A stretch of 64,000 nucleotides of DNA from Flavobacteriales bacterium (GCA_019638115.1 JAHBUK010000004.1:160794-224793); one strand, 5' to 3'. Shown: positions 48,215 through 57,420, numbered from the stretch's first letter. Notes: a model not told the origin generated them from the letters alone. Translations and numbers: made by a program.

Positions 48215-49246
48215 TCACCGCACAATGCGCAACACCTGATTCTTCCGCAGCGATGTGGAGAAGAGCAGTTCCTTGCGGCCTGTACCCGCGCGCAGCACCA
48301 CGCTGGCGGTGTTGGGTGGCACGCGTCCTTCGTTGTGGGCCACCACCAGCAGCACGTTCTCACCGGGTTTCAGGTCCACGCGGAGTTTGTGGCGTTTGCG
48401 GCCAAGCTCATGCCCCACCAGCACCGGACGGCCGTTCACGAAGATGCTCAGGGTATCGCCATCGTACTCGGCATTGTCCCAGAGCCACAGGGTGATGCGC
48501 TCCTTACAGGCCGCAATGGTGGCGAGCGTATCGGTGCTGCGTCCGGCGTACTCCACCGGTGGCGGTGGAAGCGTGGGCATCACAGCGCGTTTCAAGCCAA
48601 GGTGGAAACGGACCACCAGGGCCAGGTGATCGTGCGTGGCGGTGGCCAGCGTGGTATCCGGGCCAGCGGATAACCGGGTACTGAAGGCGACCTGCCGTTG
48701 CAGGTGTGTCACATAGCGCAGCCCGAACTCCACTCGGTGGCGGCCCTCCTGTTTCACGATCACGGCCTCGGGCGAGAGGTAGGTGCGCTGCATGGCGGTG
48801 GCACTGGTCAACGCCTGGAAAGCGCCTTGCCGCGAATCCCGTGTATCGCTTCCCTGAAAGGCGAGACCAATGCCCAAGCCGGCACGCACACTGGTTTTCA
48901 AGCGGGGATCCAGCGGTCGCTGCCAGAAGGCACGCAGCTCGGCACGACGCGTAAGGTGGTACACATCGTAGTCGAAGACCCCGTTGGTGAAATCGTAGCC
49001 GTTGATGGCGAGCACACCCAAGGCCGCCAATCCCACCTTTTCCCGATAGGTCCATGAGCCCCCCAGATCCAGCGTGCCGGCGAAGAAGGGCCGTGTGGCG
49101 AAACGCACACCGCTGATCGCCTCCACTTGCGGCAGGCCCACACCCAGGTTGATGCCGACGATGGGCCGAAAGGGCAACGCACCATCCTGTGCTATGAGCG
49201 AACCCGCAGCAAGTACCACTGCGAAGCATAGGGATCGCGGGAACAT
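48215..49246 (-). CDS. exported protein, probable barrel plus beta-sandwich domain
   Basis: A 343-residue protein with signal peptide ending AAGSLIAQ. Residues 20-235 alternate amphipathic strands (FRPIVGINLGVGLPQVEAIS, FFAGTLDLGGSWTYREKVGL, AGLGIGLAFQGSD), suggesting an outer-membrane barrel. The last 90 residues (ITLWLWDNAEYDGDTLSIF, LKPGENVLLVVAHNEGRVPP) are a beta-sandwich domain I have seen in other Bacteroidota secreted proteins. A TAACTTGC sequence is five bases before the ATG. A sorting-domain tail follows its stop in frame. Confidence 0.72.
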   Translation of the reverse strand: MFPRSLCFAVVLAAGSLIAQDGALPFRPIVGINLGVGLPQVEAISGVRFATRPFFAGTLDLGGSWTYREKVGLAALGVLAINGYDFTNGVFDYDVYHLTRRAELRAFWQRPLDPRLKTSVRAGLGIGLAFQGSDTRDSRQGAFQALTSATAMQRTYLSPEAVIVKQEGRHRVEFGLRYVTHLQRQVAFSTRLSAGPDTTLATATHDHLALVVRFHLGLKRAVMPTLPPPPVEYAGRSTDTLATIAACKERITLWLWDNAEYDGDTLSIFVNGRPVLVGHELGRKRHKLRVDLKPGENVLLVVAHNEGRVPPNTASVVLRAGTGRKELLFSTSLRKNQVLRIVR

Positions 49247-49279
49247 GGCGGCAAGTTACCGGCCTCCGGGGCAGTACGA

Positions 49280-50092
49280 TCACTCCACCACAACACGCGC
49301 GCTGCGCCGCCCGTTGCGGGTCTGGAGCAACACGGTATACAGGCCACGCTCGGCACCGGCCCAATGCAGCACCACGCGCTCCCGCTCGATCCGGGCATCC
49401 ACATGCACCATTCGGCCTGCGGCGTCCAGCACTTCCACGGCCAGCACATCCTGCAGGTCCAATGTGCTGTGGTCCGTGCTGGGGTTGGGGTACGCGCGTA
49501 CCGCAACGGCCTGTTGGTCAAGCTCCTCCACGCTCACTTGCTGCCCAGTGCCGGCGAAGGCCATGCGGCGCAGGCTGATCTCATTGCCGCCCCAGAGGGA
49601 TTGCACGGTGACCACCACCTTCTTCACACCGAGCACCTCCGTTGGAAGATCCACCACCTGTGGGGTAAGCACCGAAGAGACGGCTTGCGGGAAGCTCACA
49701 TTGGTGGTGGAGATGACCTGGTCCATGGCGTTGTAGAACACCAGTTGCGCATCCCGCAGGCTGTGGTTGAGCTCGAACGTGAAATAGGCGTTCCAGAGCA
49801 GCATGCGCGAGACCGAGGTGCTGTTGACGAAGGTGTAGGTGATGCTGCCCTGCCACTGACCCAACGCGCTCACGTAACCGATGCCCTGCGAGAAATTGCT
49901 GCTGGGTGAGAAGGGGAAGGTGGTGCTGGTGGTGGTGGCCGGCGAGATGTTCGCGATCAGGTTGTCCACATGCGGCGTGCTGCCGAAGGAGTTCAGGGTG
50001 GAAGTGACCGAAAGCGGGGCGATGGTGGTCTGGGCCAGGCCGCACACGGCGATCAAGTTGGCAAGTACCAGCAGGGTGTAGTGTCTTTTCAT
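49280..50092 (-). CDS. T9SS type A cargo protein
   Basis: A 270-residue protein from ATG 50092 (signal peptide ending AVCGLAQ). Residues 20-185 form an all-beta domain rich in Ser/Thr (LWNAYFTFELNHSLRDAQLV, VKKVVVTVQSLWGGNEISLR), with no known family. The C-terminal 75 residues are a sorting domain (AYPNPSTDHSTLDL, VEVLDAAGRMV, GLYTVLLQT, SARVVVE). A TACTTTCG element lies seven bases before the ATG. Confidence 0.8.
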   Translation of the reverse strand: MKRHYTLLVLANLIAVCGLAQTTIAPLSVTSTLNSFGSTPHVDNLIANISPATTTSTTFPFSPSSNFSQGIGYVSALGQWQGSITYTFVNSTSVSRMLLWNAYFTFELNHSLRDAQLVFYNAMDQVISTTNVSFPQAVSSVLTPQVVDLPTEVLGVKKVVVTVQSLWGGNEISLRRMAFAGTGQQVSVEELDQQAVAVRAYPNPSTDHSTLDLQDVLAVEVLDAAGRMVHVDARIERERVVLHWAGAERGLYTVLLQTRNGRRSARVVVE

Positions 50093-50099
50093 GGTGGGC

Positions 50100-50107
50100 C
50101 GAAAGTA
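50100..50107 (-). promoter_or_regulatory. -7-like element TACTTTCG, seven bases before the start
   Basis: One mismatch to TAnnTTTG, on the minus strand. Confidence 0.45.
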
Positions 50108-50286
50108 CATGTGCCTTGCCCGCTCCTACCCTTTGCTTTCGTGCATGAGGCCTGTGGATTAGCAGGTGTGGCTCTTCACCCGATCCGCGCACACGGCCGC
50201 ACCGGTTCGCAAGGTGTACACTGCAAGGATCTGCGGATCAGCGCCACGTTCGTCGCACTTCGAGCTGCGCGATCGGAGCATATCGC

Positions 50287-51639
50287 TCAAGCCTGATGCG
50301 GCACCGGAGCGGCTTCACCCTCCAAGGCGGCCGGACGGGATACGGCTGTTCCCTCACGCACATAGGGGCGGATGATCAAGCGGATGGTGTTCTTCCAACT
50401 GAGGTACTTCCAAGCCCAGTTCACCAGCACCATGATGCGGTTGCGGAAGCCCACGAGCTGCACCACGTGCACCAGCATCCAGAGCAGCCAGGCGAACACA
50501 CCTCCGTAGCTCCGTCCGCCCATTTCCACCACGGCACGACCGCGCCCGATAACGGCCATGCTCCCTTTGTCCAAGTAGGTGAACGGCCGGGCTGCCTGCC
50601 CGTTGGAAGAGCGCAGGAGGTTGGCCACCAGGTGGCGGCCTTGCTGAATGGCCACGGTGGCCACTTGGGGATGTCCTTTGGGCCAGGCGTCCCCTTCCTC
50701 CATCAAAGCGATATCGCCCAGTGCGTATACGCCAGGATATCCCTGCAACTGGTTGGTGCGATCGACCGTGTAGCGGTGTGCGCGCTCGTTCACGGCCTTG
50801 TCCAATCCGGGCACGAGCACCCCTTTCACACCGGCCGCCCAGATCACGGTATTGGTCTCCAGCACGGTGCCATCGGCGAGGGTGATGTGGTCCGGGTCGC
50901 CACCGGCCACGCGTGTATTCAATTGCACTTCCACACCCAGTTCCTGCAGGTAGCGCAATGCGTTGGCGCTGCTCTTCTCGCTGAAGTTCTTCAGCACCCG
51001 GTCGTTGCTGTCGATGAGCACGATGCGCATCAACTCGCTGTCCATTTCGCGGTACTCACGCTTGAGCACCGTGCGCCGGATCTCGGCCAAGGCACCGGCC
51101 AGTTCCACGCCGGTAGGCCCGGCACCCACGATCACGAAGTTGAGGCAGCGGCGCAGGTCGTTCTCTTCGCGCAGCACCATGGCCCGCTCGAACTCCTGCA
51201 GGAAATCGCTGCGGATGTCCAGCGCCTGGCTGATGCTCTTGAGCTGCATGGCCACCTCGGCCAGCTGCTGGTTGCCGAAGAAGTTGGTGGTACTGCCCAG
51301 GGCGAGCACCAGGATGTCGTACTCGAACTCGCCCACGTTGGTGCGCACCACCCGGCGCTCGGGCAGCACCTCCTGCACCTCGGCCATGCGAAAGGCCACG
51401 TTGGGAAGCGGCCCGATGGTGCGGCGGAAAGGATGCGCAATGCTGTCTGCACCCAGGCTGGCGGTGGCCACTTGGTAGAGCAAGGGTTGGAAACAGTGGT
51501 GGTTCTGCTTGTCGAGCAGGAGCACCTTGAACGGCTTGTTGGCCAGCCCGCGCACCACTTCCAGGCCCGCGAAACCGCCGCCTACCACCACCACTTTCGG
51601 ATAGGTGAGACCATCGTAATGCTGCTTTGCGTGGTTCAT
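50287..51639 (-). CDS. ndh: type II NADH:quinone oxidoreductase (NDH-2)
   Basis: A 450-residue flavoprotein. The FAD loop is VVVVGGGFAGLEVVRGL, the NADH loop FVIVGAGPTGVELAGALAE, and the second FAD contact VYALGDIAL. The C-terminal region WLLWMLVHVVQLVGFRNRIM is an amphipathic/membrane-anchoring part typical of NDH-2. It passes electrons from NADH to menaquinone without pumping ions and could act as a bypass to Na+-NQR. ATG 51639 is chosen at NHAKQHYDGLTYPKVVVVGG; the frame is open upstream into mnmE antisense. Confidence 0.92.
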   Translation of the reverse strand: MNHAKQHYDGLTYPKVVVVGGGFAGLEVVRGLANKPFKVLLLDKQNHHCFQPLLYQVATASLGADSIAHPFRRTIGPLPNVAFRMAEVQEVLPERRVVRTNVGEFEYDILVLALGSTTNFFGNQQLAEVAMQLKSISQALDIRSDFLQEFERAMVLREENDLRRCLNFVIVGAGPTGVELAGALAEIRRTVLKREYREMDSELMRIVLIDSNDRVLKNFSEKSSANALRYLQELGVEVQLNTRVAGGDPDHITLADGTVLETNTVIWAAGVKGVLVPGLDKAVNERAHRYTVDRTNQLQGYPGVYALGDIALMEEGDAWPKGHPQVATVAIQQGRHLVANLLRSSNGQAARPFTYLDKGSMAVIGRGRAVVEMGGRSYGGVFAWLLWMLVHVVQLVGFRNRIMVLVNWAWKYLSWKNTIRLIIRPYVREGTAVSRPAALEGEAAPVPHQA

Positions 51640-51665
51640 TGTGGGCTGTGCTATTGGAGGGGGAA

Positions 51666-51683
51666 CAAAGATCCGGATCTTTG
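51666..51683. promoter_or_regulatory. 18-bp perfect palindrome with back-to-back -7-like elements (ndh/mnmE)
   Basis: CAAAGATCCGGATCTTTG reads the same on both strands, so GATCTTTG (one mismatch to TAnnTTTG) faces each gene. It lies ten bases before the mnmE ATG and 26 before the ndh ATG. It may be a shared divergent promoter and also an operator. Confidence 0.55.
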
Positions 51684-51693
51684 CGGCCCTTCG

Positions 51694-53067
51694 ATGTACG
51701 AACGCGATACCATCGCCGCCATTGCAACCGCGCCCGGCACGGGAGCCATAGCCGTTCTGCGGCTCAGTGGCCCGCAGGCACTTTCGTTCACCTGGAGCGT
51801 GGCCCCCTCCTTTCCACGCGAACCCGTTGCTCGCAAGGCCTACCACGTTCCCTTGGTGGATGCGGCGGGCCAAGTGGACGATGCGCTGGTGACCTGGTTC
51901 GCGGACCCGAAGAGCTTTACCGGGGAGCCTGTGGTGGAGTTCGGCGTGCATGGATCGCCCTACATCCAGCAACGCCTGCTGGAAGCCCTGTTGAATGCCG
52001 GAGCACGCTTGGCGCAGCCGGGCGAGTTCACCCTGCGTGCTTTCCTGAACCGCAAGATGGACCTGAGCCAGGCCGAAGCCGTTGCCGACCTGATCGCCAG
52101 CCGCAGTGCAGCACAACACCGCCTGGCCCTGCAGCAACTCAAGGGCGGCTTCGGCGCGCACATCGAGGATCTGCGCGAGCAGCTCATCGACTTCTGCGCC
52201 TTGATCGAACTCGAGCTCGACTTCAGCGAGGAGGATGTGCAGTTCGCACAACGCGTGGAACTGGCCGCCCTGCTGGACCGGCTGATCGACCTCTGCGGGG
52301 AGCTGATCGCCAGCTTCCGATACGGCAACGCCATACGCGAGGGTATACCGGTGGCCATCGTGGGTGCGCCCAACAGCGGCAAAAGCACCTTGCTCAATGC
52401 CTTGCTGAAGGAGGACCGCGCCATTGTGAGCGATATACCCGGCACCACGCGGGACACGGTGGAGGAGACCCTCACCATCGGCGGTATCCTGTTCCGGATC
52501 ATTGATACGGCCGGGCTGCGCAAGACCAGCGACAGCGTGGAAAAGCTGGGCATTGAACGCAGCTACCGCAAGGCCTCGCAGGCCAGCTTGGTACTGCTGC
52601 TGGGCGATGCCACGGTGCTGGCGGAAGGCGCACTGCGCACCGAGGCCAGCATGCTGCAACGCAAGATCGCCGGCTCGCTATCGGCCGGTGCTCCCATGCC
52701 CGAGATACTGCCCGTGTTGAACAAGTGCGACGTGAGCGGTGCCCGAAAAGGCACTTCGGTGCTCTCCGTTTCCGCCAAGCGCGGCGAAGGCTTGGACTCG
52801 CTGCGACAAGCGCTGCTCGACCACGTGAACGCCATGGGCAACGGCCCCGGCGACCTGGTGGTGACCAACGCACGGCACGTGGACGCCTTGAGCAAAGCAC
52901 GCCAGGCCTTGCAAGAAGCCAAGGCCGCGCTGGAGCAGGGCACCAGTGGCGAACTGTTGGCCATCGATCTGCGTCGTGCTCAGCACCACCTGGGCGAGAT
53001 CACCGGTCGCATCACCACGGACGATCTGCTGGGCAGCATCTTCAGCCGCTTCTGCATCGGGAAGTGA
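51694..53067 (+). CDS. mnmE: tRNA modification GTPase MnmE
   Basis: A 457-residue protein from ATG 51694 (MYERDTIAAIATAPGTGAIA). The N-terminal folate-binding domain has GEFTLRAFLNRKMDLSQAEA. The G domain (about 220-375) has GAPNSGKST, DIPGTTRDT, DTAG and NKCD. The C-terminus CIGK holds the catalytic Cys. With MnmG it installs the carboxymethylaminomethyl group at U34 of several tRNAs, including the Lys type seen here. Length is normal. Confidence 0.97.
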   Translation: MYERDTIAAIATAPGTGAIAVLRLSGPQALSFTWSVAPSFPREPVARKAYHVPLVDAAGQVDDALVTWFADPKSFTGEPVVEFGVHGSPYIQQRLLEALLNAGARLAQPGEFTLRAFLNRKMDLSQAEAVADLIASRSAAQHRLALQQLKGGFGAHIEDLREQLIDFCALIELELDFSEEDVQFAQRVELAALLDRLIDLCGELIASFRYGNAIREGIPVAIVGAPNSGKSTLLNALLKEDRAIVSDIPGTTRDTVEETLTIGGILFRIIDTAGLRKTSDSVEKLGIERSYRKASQASLVLLLGDATVLAEGALRTEASMLQRKIAGSLSAGAPMPEILPVLNKCDVSGARKGTSVLSVSAKRGEGLDSLRQALLDHVNAMGNGPGDLVVTNARHVDALSKARQALQEAKAALEQGTSGELLAIDLRRAQHHLGEITGRITTDDLLGSIFSRFCIGK

Positions 53068-53080
53068 GGAAGTGCGAATG

Positions 53081-53099
53081 AAGCGCTCGGCGCTTTGTT
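53081..53099 (+). terminator. short hairpin after mnmE
   Basis: AAGCGC pairs with GCGCTT around TCG, followed by TGTT, 13 bases after the mnmE stop. A weak terminator candidate. The rest of the gap to 53348 shows no feature I can support. Confidence 0.5.
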
Positions 53100-53348
53100 A
53101 GGCTGTTGTACCTCTTGTAAGTATCCCGCTTGTCTTTTATGCGATGACCTAAGGCGCTCACCGCGATCGCGGGCGGCATGGGAAAGCACCCCCATGACCG
53201 CTCAGCAGAACGAGCCGAGCAATGGGGTACGGCAGCAACTGCGCAGACATGGTCAACCAGCAATTACGGTGGATACCGTAGTGGAACACGGCAGGTAACG
53301 GAGGAAGCGCACCCGTAAAGCGGGAGTGCTTTGCCAAAACCTTTTCCA

Positions 53349-54554
53349 GTGTCCACCCACGCACTCCTGAAAGGGCTCGAACGGAACTCCGCGCTCGTGC
53401 TGCTCGGTACCGCCGCGTTCGCGCTCATCAGCCTGGCCTGCGCTGCGCAATCCACCGCAGTGGATGGTCAGGTGTTCCGCTTGATCAACATCCGGGACGA
53501 GGACAACAACACGCGGCACATCCAAAGCTGGCTGGACCTCGCCCCCGATGGTCGCACGCTGGCCGTGGCGCCCACCCAGTCCTTCCCCTTCCGCCTGTAC
53601 GACCTGCAGGAAGGTCGGATCGCCCGCACGCTGAACGTGGGCAACTGGTACGCGGGCGCTCGCAGCACCTTCAGCAGCAGCGGGCGCTACTTGGTGCTCC
53701 AACAGATGTTCTACCTGGACATGGCGCCCAACAAGGTGCGGCCCGTGAAGTTCCAAGTGGTGGAGGTGTCCGATGGACGCACCGTGTTCGCATCGGACGA
53801 CCTGTACTCCGCCACGCTCTCACCGGATGAACGCAGCCTGTACACCCTGGGACCGAAAGGCCTTGAGGTGGTGGACCTGATAAGTGGTGAGCGCGATAAG
53901 CTGCGGCGCATGCCACGCCTGGGGCATGCCGTGGCCGTAAGTACCGATGGCAGCAAGGTGGCCGTGGCGCACCAGCCAAGCCGCGAAGAGTTGGCCGCCA
54001 TGCCCAGTGTGCGCAACGACAAGGACGCACTGAAAGCACTGGAGAAGTTCGGCCACATCGTGGTGGTATATGATGCCGCCACACTGAAGCCGATACACAC
54101 CCTCAACGAACCCTTCGACAAGATCTTCCGGCTGGTGTACAGCCCCGATGGCCGCGACCTGTGGATCCATGCCAAGCCACATACCCGCAAGGGCAGCGCC
54201 GTGGACAAGCGCCAGAGCTATGTGAGCACCGCCGATGCCAGCAGCGGGGCGATGCGGAGAACGGCATTCCCGTCCCTGTCCACCTACGAGCCCGACTTCC
54301 GCATCAGCCCGGACGGTAAGCTCTTCGGCATCGTGAGCCAGGGCCGCAAGTTCCTGGAGATACACCTGTACGATCGCGATAGCGGCCGCATGACGGAGCG
54401 CTTCGAGCTGGGCTACCGCTTCGGCGACGCCACCCCACTGAAAGATGGTGAGTTCGGTGCCGACGGCCGCCTCTCCTTCACCTTCCTGCCCGATGGGCGC
54501 AACATCTGGATGACGTTCGGCACCCGCCTGGTGGAATGGACCTACAAGCCATGA
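53349..54554 (+). CDS. exported WD40/YVTN-like propeller protein
   Basis: About 401 residues if begun at GTG 53349 (start VSTHALLKGLERNS); a TTG at 53331 is the other option and no ATG is close. Residues to about LACAAQ form a signal peptide. The rest has propeller-type repeats with SPDGR-like turns (LDLAPDGRTLAVAPT, FSSSGRYLVLQQ, LSPDERSLYTLG, YSPDGRDLWIHA, ISPDGKLFGIVS). Predicted periplasmic; ligand unknown. Its stop overlaps the next gene. Confidence 0.75.
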   Translation: MSTHALLKGLERNSALVLLGTAAFALISLACAAQSTAVDGQVFRLINIRDEDNNTRHIQSWLDLAPDGRTLAVAPTQSFPFRLYDLQEGRIARTLNVGNWYAGARSTFSSSGRYLVLQQMFYLDMAPNKVRPVKFQVVEVSDGRTVFASDDLYSATLSPDERSLYTLGPKGLEVVDLISGERDKLRRMPRLGHAVAVSTDGSKVAVAHQPSREELAAMPSVRNDKDALKALEKFGHIVVVYDAATLKPIHTLNEPFDKIFRLVYSPDGRDLWIHAKPHTRKGSAVDKRQSYVSTADASSGAMRRTAFPSLSTYEPDFRISPDGKLFGIVSQGRKFLEIHLYDRDSGRMTERFELGYRFGDATPLKDGEFGADGRLSFTFLPDGRNIWMTFGTRLVEWTYKP

Positions 54555-54931
54555 GAACACTGTTTACCATACTGCTCCTTGCACTGGGCCAGATCGCCTG
54601 GGCACAGCGCGAATACCTGGAGGACAAGGAAGCCATTCACCAACGTGCCGCCACCGAACTGGAACTGGCCATGCAAGGGCCGAACGGCAGCTTGTACAAA
54701 GCCGTGGTGAAGGAGAGGCTCACAGGCAGCTACCTGCTGGAGATCAGCGTGGGCGACAAGGGCGAGATCCGCAGTGTGCAAGTGCTGGAGCGCATCGGTG
54801 GTGACATCCCCTCGCAGAACCGCTTCAAGCAACTGGTACACGATGCGCGCTTCAGCTCATTCAAAACACCCAAAGGCAAGCAATACCGATTCACGCATCG
54901 CTTCAACCTCGATGCCCTCCAACAGCAATAA
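54551..54931 (+). CDS. small exported protein of unknown function
   Basis: A 126-residue protein with signal peptide MRTLFTILLLALGQIAWAQ. The mature part (LYKAVVKERLTGSYLLEISV, GEIRSVQVLERIGGD, RFKQLVHDARFSSFKTPKGK, YRFTHRFNLD) resembles the TonB C-terminal/energy-transducer-like fold of secreted Bacteroidota proteins: conserved strand, then helix, then strand with final F-x-Phe. It is coupled to the propeller gene by ATGA and lies 24 bases before the PQQ-type propeller gene. Confidence 0.65.
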   Translation: MRTLFTILLLALGQIAWAQREYLEDKEAIHQRAATELELAMQGPNGSLYKAVVKERLTGSYLLEISVGDKGEIRSVQVLERIGGDIPSQNRFKQLVHDARFSSFKTPKGKQYRFTHRFNLDALQQQ

Positions 54932-54955
54932 CGCGTACCCACAACCACCACATTC

Positions 54956-56614
54956 ATGAACCTCAGACACACCGCCACAAGTGCAGCCCTGCTGATCACC
55001 CTGAGCCTTGCAGCACAGAAAGAGATGCCCACCATCTGGGAAAGCAAGATGGACCACAAGATCGAGTTCACCGGCACCGGCACCGAAGAACGCGGTTACA
55101 GCTACGCCGCAACCGACAAGGAGATCACCGTGTTCAGCAACGTGAACGGAAGCGTTCGTTGGAGCGCCAAGTTCAAGGAGTTGGCACCCAAGCTCAGCAA
55201 GATCGATGAGCTCATCCCCTTCTGGGAAAGCGACTGCCTGTTCCTCTTCGACCGGAAGATGGGCAAGGACCAGATCGCCGTGGTGGACATGGCCAGCGGC
55301 AAACTGCTGTGGAACACCAACGCCTACCAGAACCTGGTGGAAGAGAGCATCGTGTACGTGCCCGAGATGGACGGTTTCGCCATTACCCTGAAGGACAAGT
55401 TGGTGTGGGTGCATGCCAAGACCGGCGAAGAACGCTGGAGCACCGACAAGTTCAAGGGCTCGGTAGGCCGGTACGTGATCACACCCGATGCCAAGTTGGT
55501 GATGGTGAACTTCCTGCCCGAAGGCCTGATGGCGCTGCTGAGCGGATACAAGAACCAGATCGTGAAGATCGACCTGGTGAGCGGCAACATCCTGTGGGAG
55601 AACACCTACATAGGTCGCGCCGAACGCAAGGTGATCACCAAGCAGTTCCTCTACGACCTGGACATTGCAGGCGACAAGGTCTTCCTGCGCATGAACGGCA
55701 TGCAGGTCTACGACTTGAACACCGGCGCCAACATCTACACCGCGGCCTTCGACTACACGCCTGACGGCAAGATCGTGGGGCGCCCGGCCGGTGCCAAGAG
55801 CTTCGGTGTGTACCATGCCGTGGCGGACCCCGTGGTGGTTGGCGACGACCTGTACGTGCTTGACATGAGCAGCAAGAAGAGCCAATACCTGAAGAAGTAC
55901 GACCTGCACAGCGGCAAGCTCCTGTGGAGCAGCCCTGAGATCCAGGGCGGAGCACGCGCCATTCCCGCCATGTACGTGGTGGGCGACAAGGTGCTGCTGC
56001 AGATCGGCGGCAACGTGGAGGCACAGGCCTACATCTACCGCCGCGAGCCCGATGGACAAGGTGGCTGGAACATCGTGCAGGAGTGGCGTGTGTGGCGCCC
56101 CAACGTGAAGCCCAACGGCATTCAGGCCTTCAGCACCGTGGATGGCAGTTTCGTGTGGGAGAGCGAACGCTTCAAGAAAGGCATCACCAACGCCGTGGTG
56201 CTCGGCGAGCAGTTCGTGGTGTGCAGCGGCAAGGAGCTGTACAGCCTGGACGTGAACACCGGTGCCGAGAAATTCGTGGTACCCGTGGCCAAGGGCGGCG
56301 TGGGCAATGCCGACCAGATCATGGTGTACAAGGACATGATCGTGGTGGTGGGCGACAAGGGCGTGAGCACCTTCAACATGAATACCGGCGAGGCCGTTGC
56401 GAGCGGCAAGTACAAAAAGGCCGACCTGGAGGCCGTGGAAGGCGACCGCATGATCCTGAAGACCGATAAGGCCGACATCGCCTGTTTCGACCTGGACGAT
56501 TGCACGTTCAAGGAATTCAAGGCCAAGACCGGGGCAACTACAACGCTGAGCACCGACGGCAACTTCGTTTACGTGTACGAGAAACGGACCGTCACCAAGG
56601 TGGGTACCCGATAG
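54956..56614 (+). CDS. PQQ-like beta-propeller repeat protein
   Basis: A 552-residue exported protein (signal peptide ending LSLAAQ). It contains repeated GxxxWxx blades (VDMASGKLLWNT, HAKTGEERWSTDKF, DLVSGNILWENTYIG, DLHSGKLLWSSPEI, DVNTGAEKFVVPV), as in quinoprotein and BamB-like propellers. No PQQ-dependent catalytic residues or heme sites are evident, so it is more likely a scaffold. Third gene of a likely operon. Confidence 0.82.
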   Translation: MNLRHTATSAALLITLSLAAQKEMPTIWESKMDHKIEFTGTGTEERGYSYAATDKEITVFSNVNGSVRWSAKFKELAPKLSKIDELIPFWESDCLFLFDRKMGKDQIAVVDMASGKLLWNTNAYQNLVEESIVYVPEMDGFAITLKDKLVWVHAKTGEERWSTDKFKGSVGRYVITPDAKLVMVNFLPEGLMALLSGYKNQIVKIDLVSGNILWENTYIGRAERKVITKQFLYDLDIAGDKVFLRMNGMQVYDLNTGANIYTAAFDYTPDGKIVGRPAGAKSFGVYHAVADPVVVGDDLYVLDMSSKKSQYLKKYDLHSGKLLWSSPEIQGGARAIPAMYVVGDKVLLQIGGNVEAQAYIYRREPDGQGGWNIVQEWRVWRPNVKPNGIQAFSTVDGSFVWESERFKKGITNAVVLGEQFVVCSGKELYSLDVNTGAEKFVVPVAKGGVGNADQIMVYKDMIVVVGDKGVSTFNMNTGEAVASGKYKKADLEAVEGDRMILKTDKADIACFDLDDCTFKEFKAKTGATTTLSTDGNFVYVYEKRTVTKVGTR

Positions 56615-56637
56615 GCGCTCCCGCCTGTTGGGGAAAG

Positions 56638-56667
56638 CGCGGGCCGTGCCGAAAGGTGCGGCCCGCG
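56638..56667. terminator. GC-rich bidirectional terminator
   Basis: CGCGGGCCG pairs perfectly with CGGCCCGCG around a 12-nt loop, between convergent genes that end at 56614 and 56675. Confidence 0.7.
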
Positions 56668-56674
56668 TGGCGTT

Positions 56675-57415
56675 TCAGGGGCACTGACCCGGGTCCAGGG
56701 TGCGGATCACGCGGTGAATGAAGAGGTACTCGTCCGCGCCATCCCCTTCCATGGCAGGCCCCATGGCCAGGCTGCATTCCACCTCCATGGCCCAGGGATC
56801 ACCGCCCTTGGCCACCGTTCCGAGGTAACGCTCCTGCAGCTCCGCGGTGCCCATGCTGCCCAGCACCTCCCCTTCATCGGTCCACTCGCGGCCACCGGCG
56901 CTGGGCCAGTTGCGCGCCATGGCACAGGGGCGGAAGCTCAAGGCATCGGCGTAGTAGGTGAATGAGCCCGACAAGCGCATGCGGGGGATCTCGTCAGCCA
57001 CTTCACCGCCCAAACGAGCAAGGGTATGGTCCGCGTTGGAAACGATGGGCGCACCGTCCTCATCCAGCCACAACAGGCCCTTGGCCGTGGGCTGCAAGCG
57101 GCGGATCACGTGCAATTGGTCGTACAGTTCCAGGTGCCCGTTGGCCACGGCCCAGTTGCCTACCGTGCCGAACGCAAGCGTATCACGATCCAGGTAGCGC
57201 CTGCGCAGCACGAACGTACTGTCGCTCCGCACCCAGAGTTGGGTGGTCACGCCCGAGCAGTCGGCGCAAGGCAGCGTACCATCGTAGTAGCCGGTCCATT
57301 GGGAGCGTTCGTTGACCACTTGTTCATCCCCCGCCGAGGGGTCCTGCTTTTCGTTAGTGGATGGGGTGCAGGCCGAGAGCAGTAGAAGCAAACAGAGGGG
57401 GTGGAATACGCGCAT
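56675..57415 (-). CDS. NlpE-like lipoprotein
   Basis: A 246-residue lipoprotein (lipobox LLLLSACTPS) from ATG 57415. Residues 40-140 match the NlpE N-terminal domain: WTGYYDGTLPCADCSGVTTQ with the CxxC pair, then FVLRRRYLDRD and GNWAVANGHLELYD. A second domain of about 100 residues (LSGSFTYYADALSFRPC, ECSLAMGPAM) resembles META/DUF306-like partners. E. coli NlpE signals surface contact and copper stress; that role is not shown here. Two TAnnTTCG elements lie upstream. Confidence 0.8.
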   Translation of the reverse strand: MRVFHPLCLLLLLSACTPSTNEKQDPSAGDEQVVNERSQWTGYYDGTLPCADCSGVTTQLWVRSDSTFVLRRRYLDRDTLAFGTVGNWAVANGHLELYDQLHVIRRLQPTAKGLLWLDEDGAPIVSNADHTLARLGGEVADEIPRMRLSGSFTYYADALSFRPCAMARNWPSAGGREWTDEGEVLGSMGTAELQERYLGTVAKGGDPWAMEVECSLAMGPAMEGDGADEYLFIHRVIRTLDPGQCP

Positions 57416-57420
57416 GGGTC

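Noticed and set aside
50111..50286. Promoter TACCCTTTG near 50131 on the plus strand
   Set aside because: Spacing between TA and TTTG is three bases and there is no plus-strand gene downstream before 51694.
50296..51693. Upstream extension of the mnmE frame by 466 codons
   Set aside because: It is antisense to ndh and has the His/Gln-rich composition of a shadow frame; MnmE begins at 51694 by homology.
53082..53330. Small ORF or RNA in the gap after mnmE
   Set aside because: The 68-codon frame lacks plausible composition and promoter, and no cloverleaf or strong structure beyond the short hairpin was seen.
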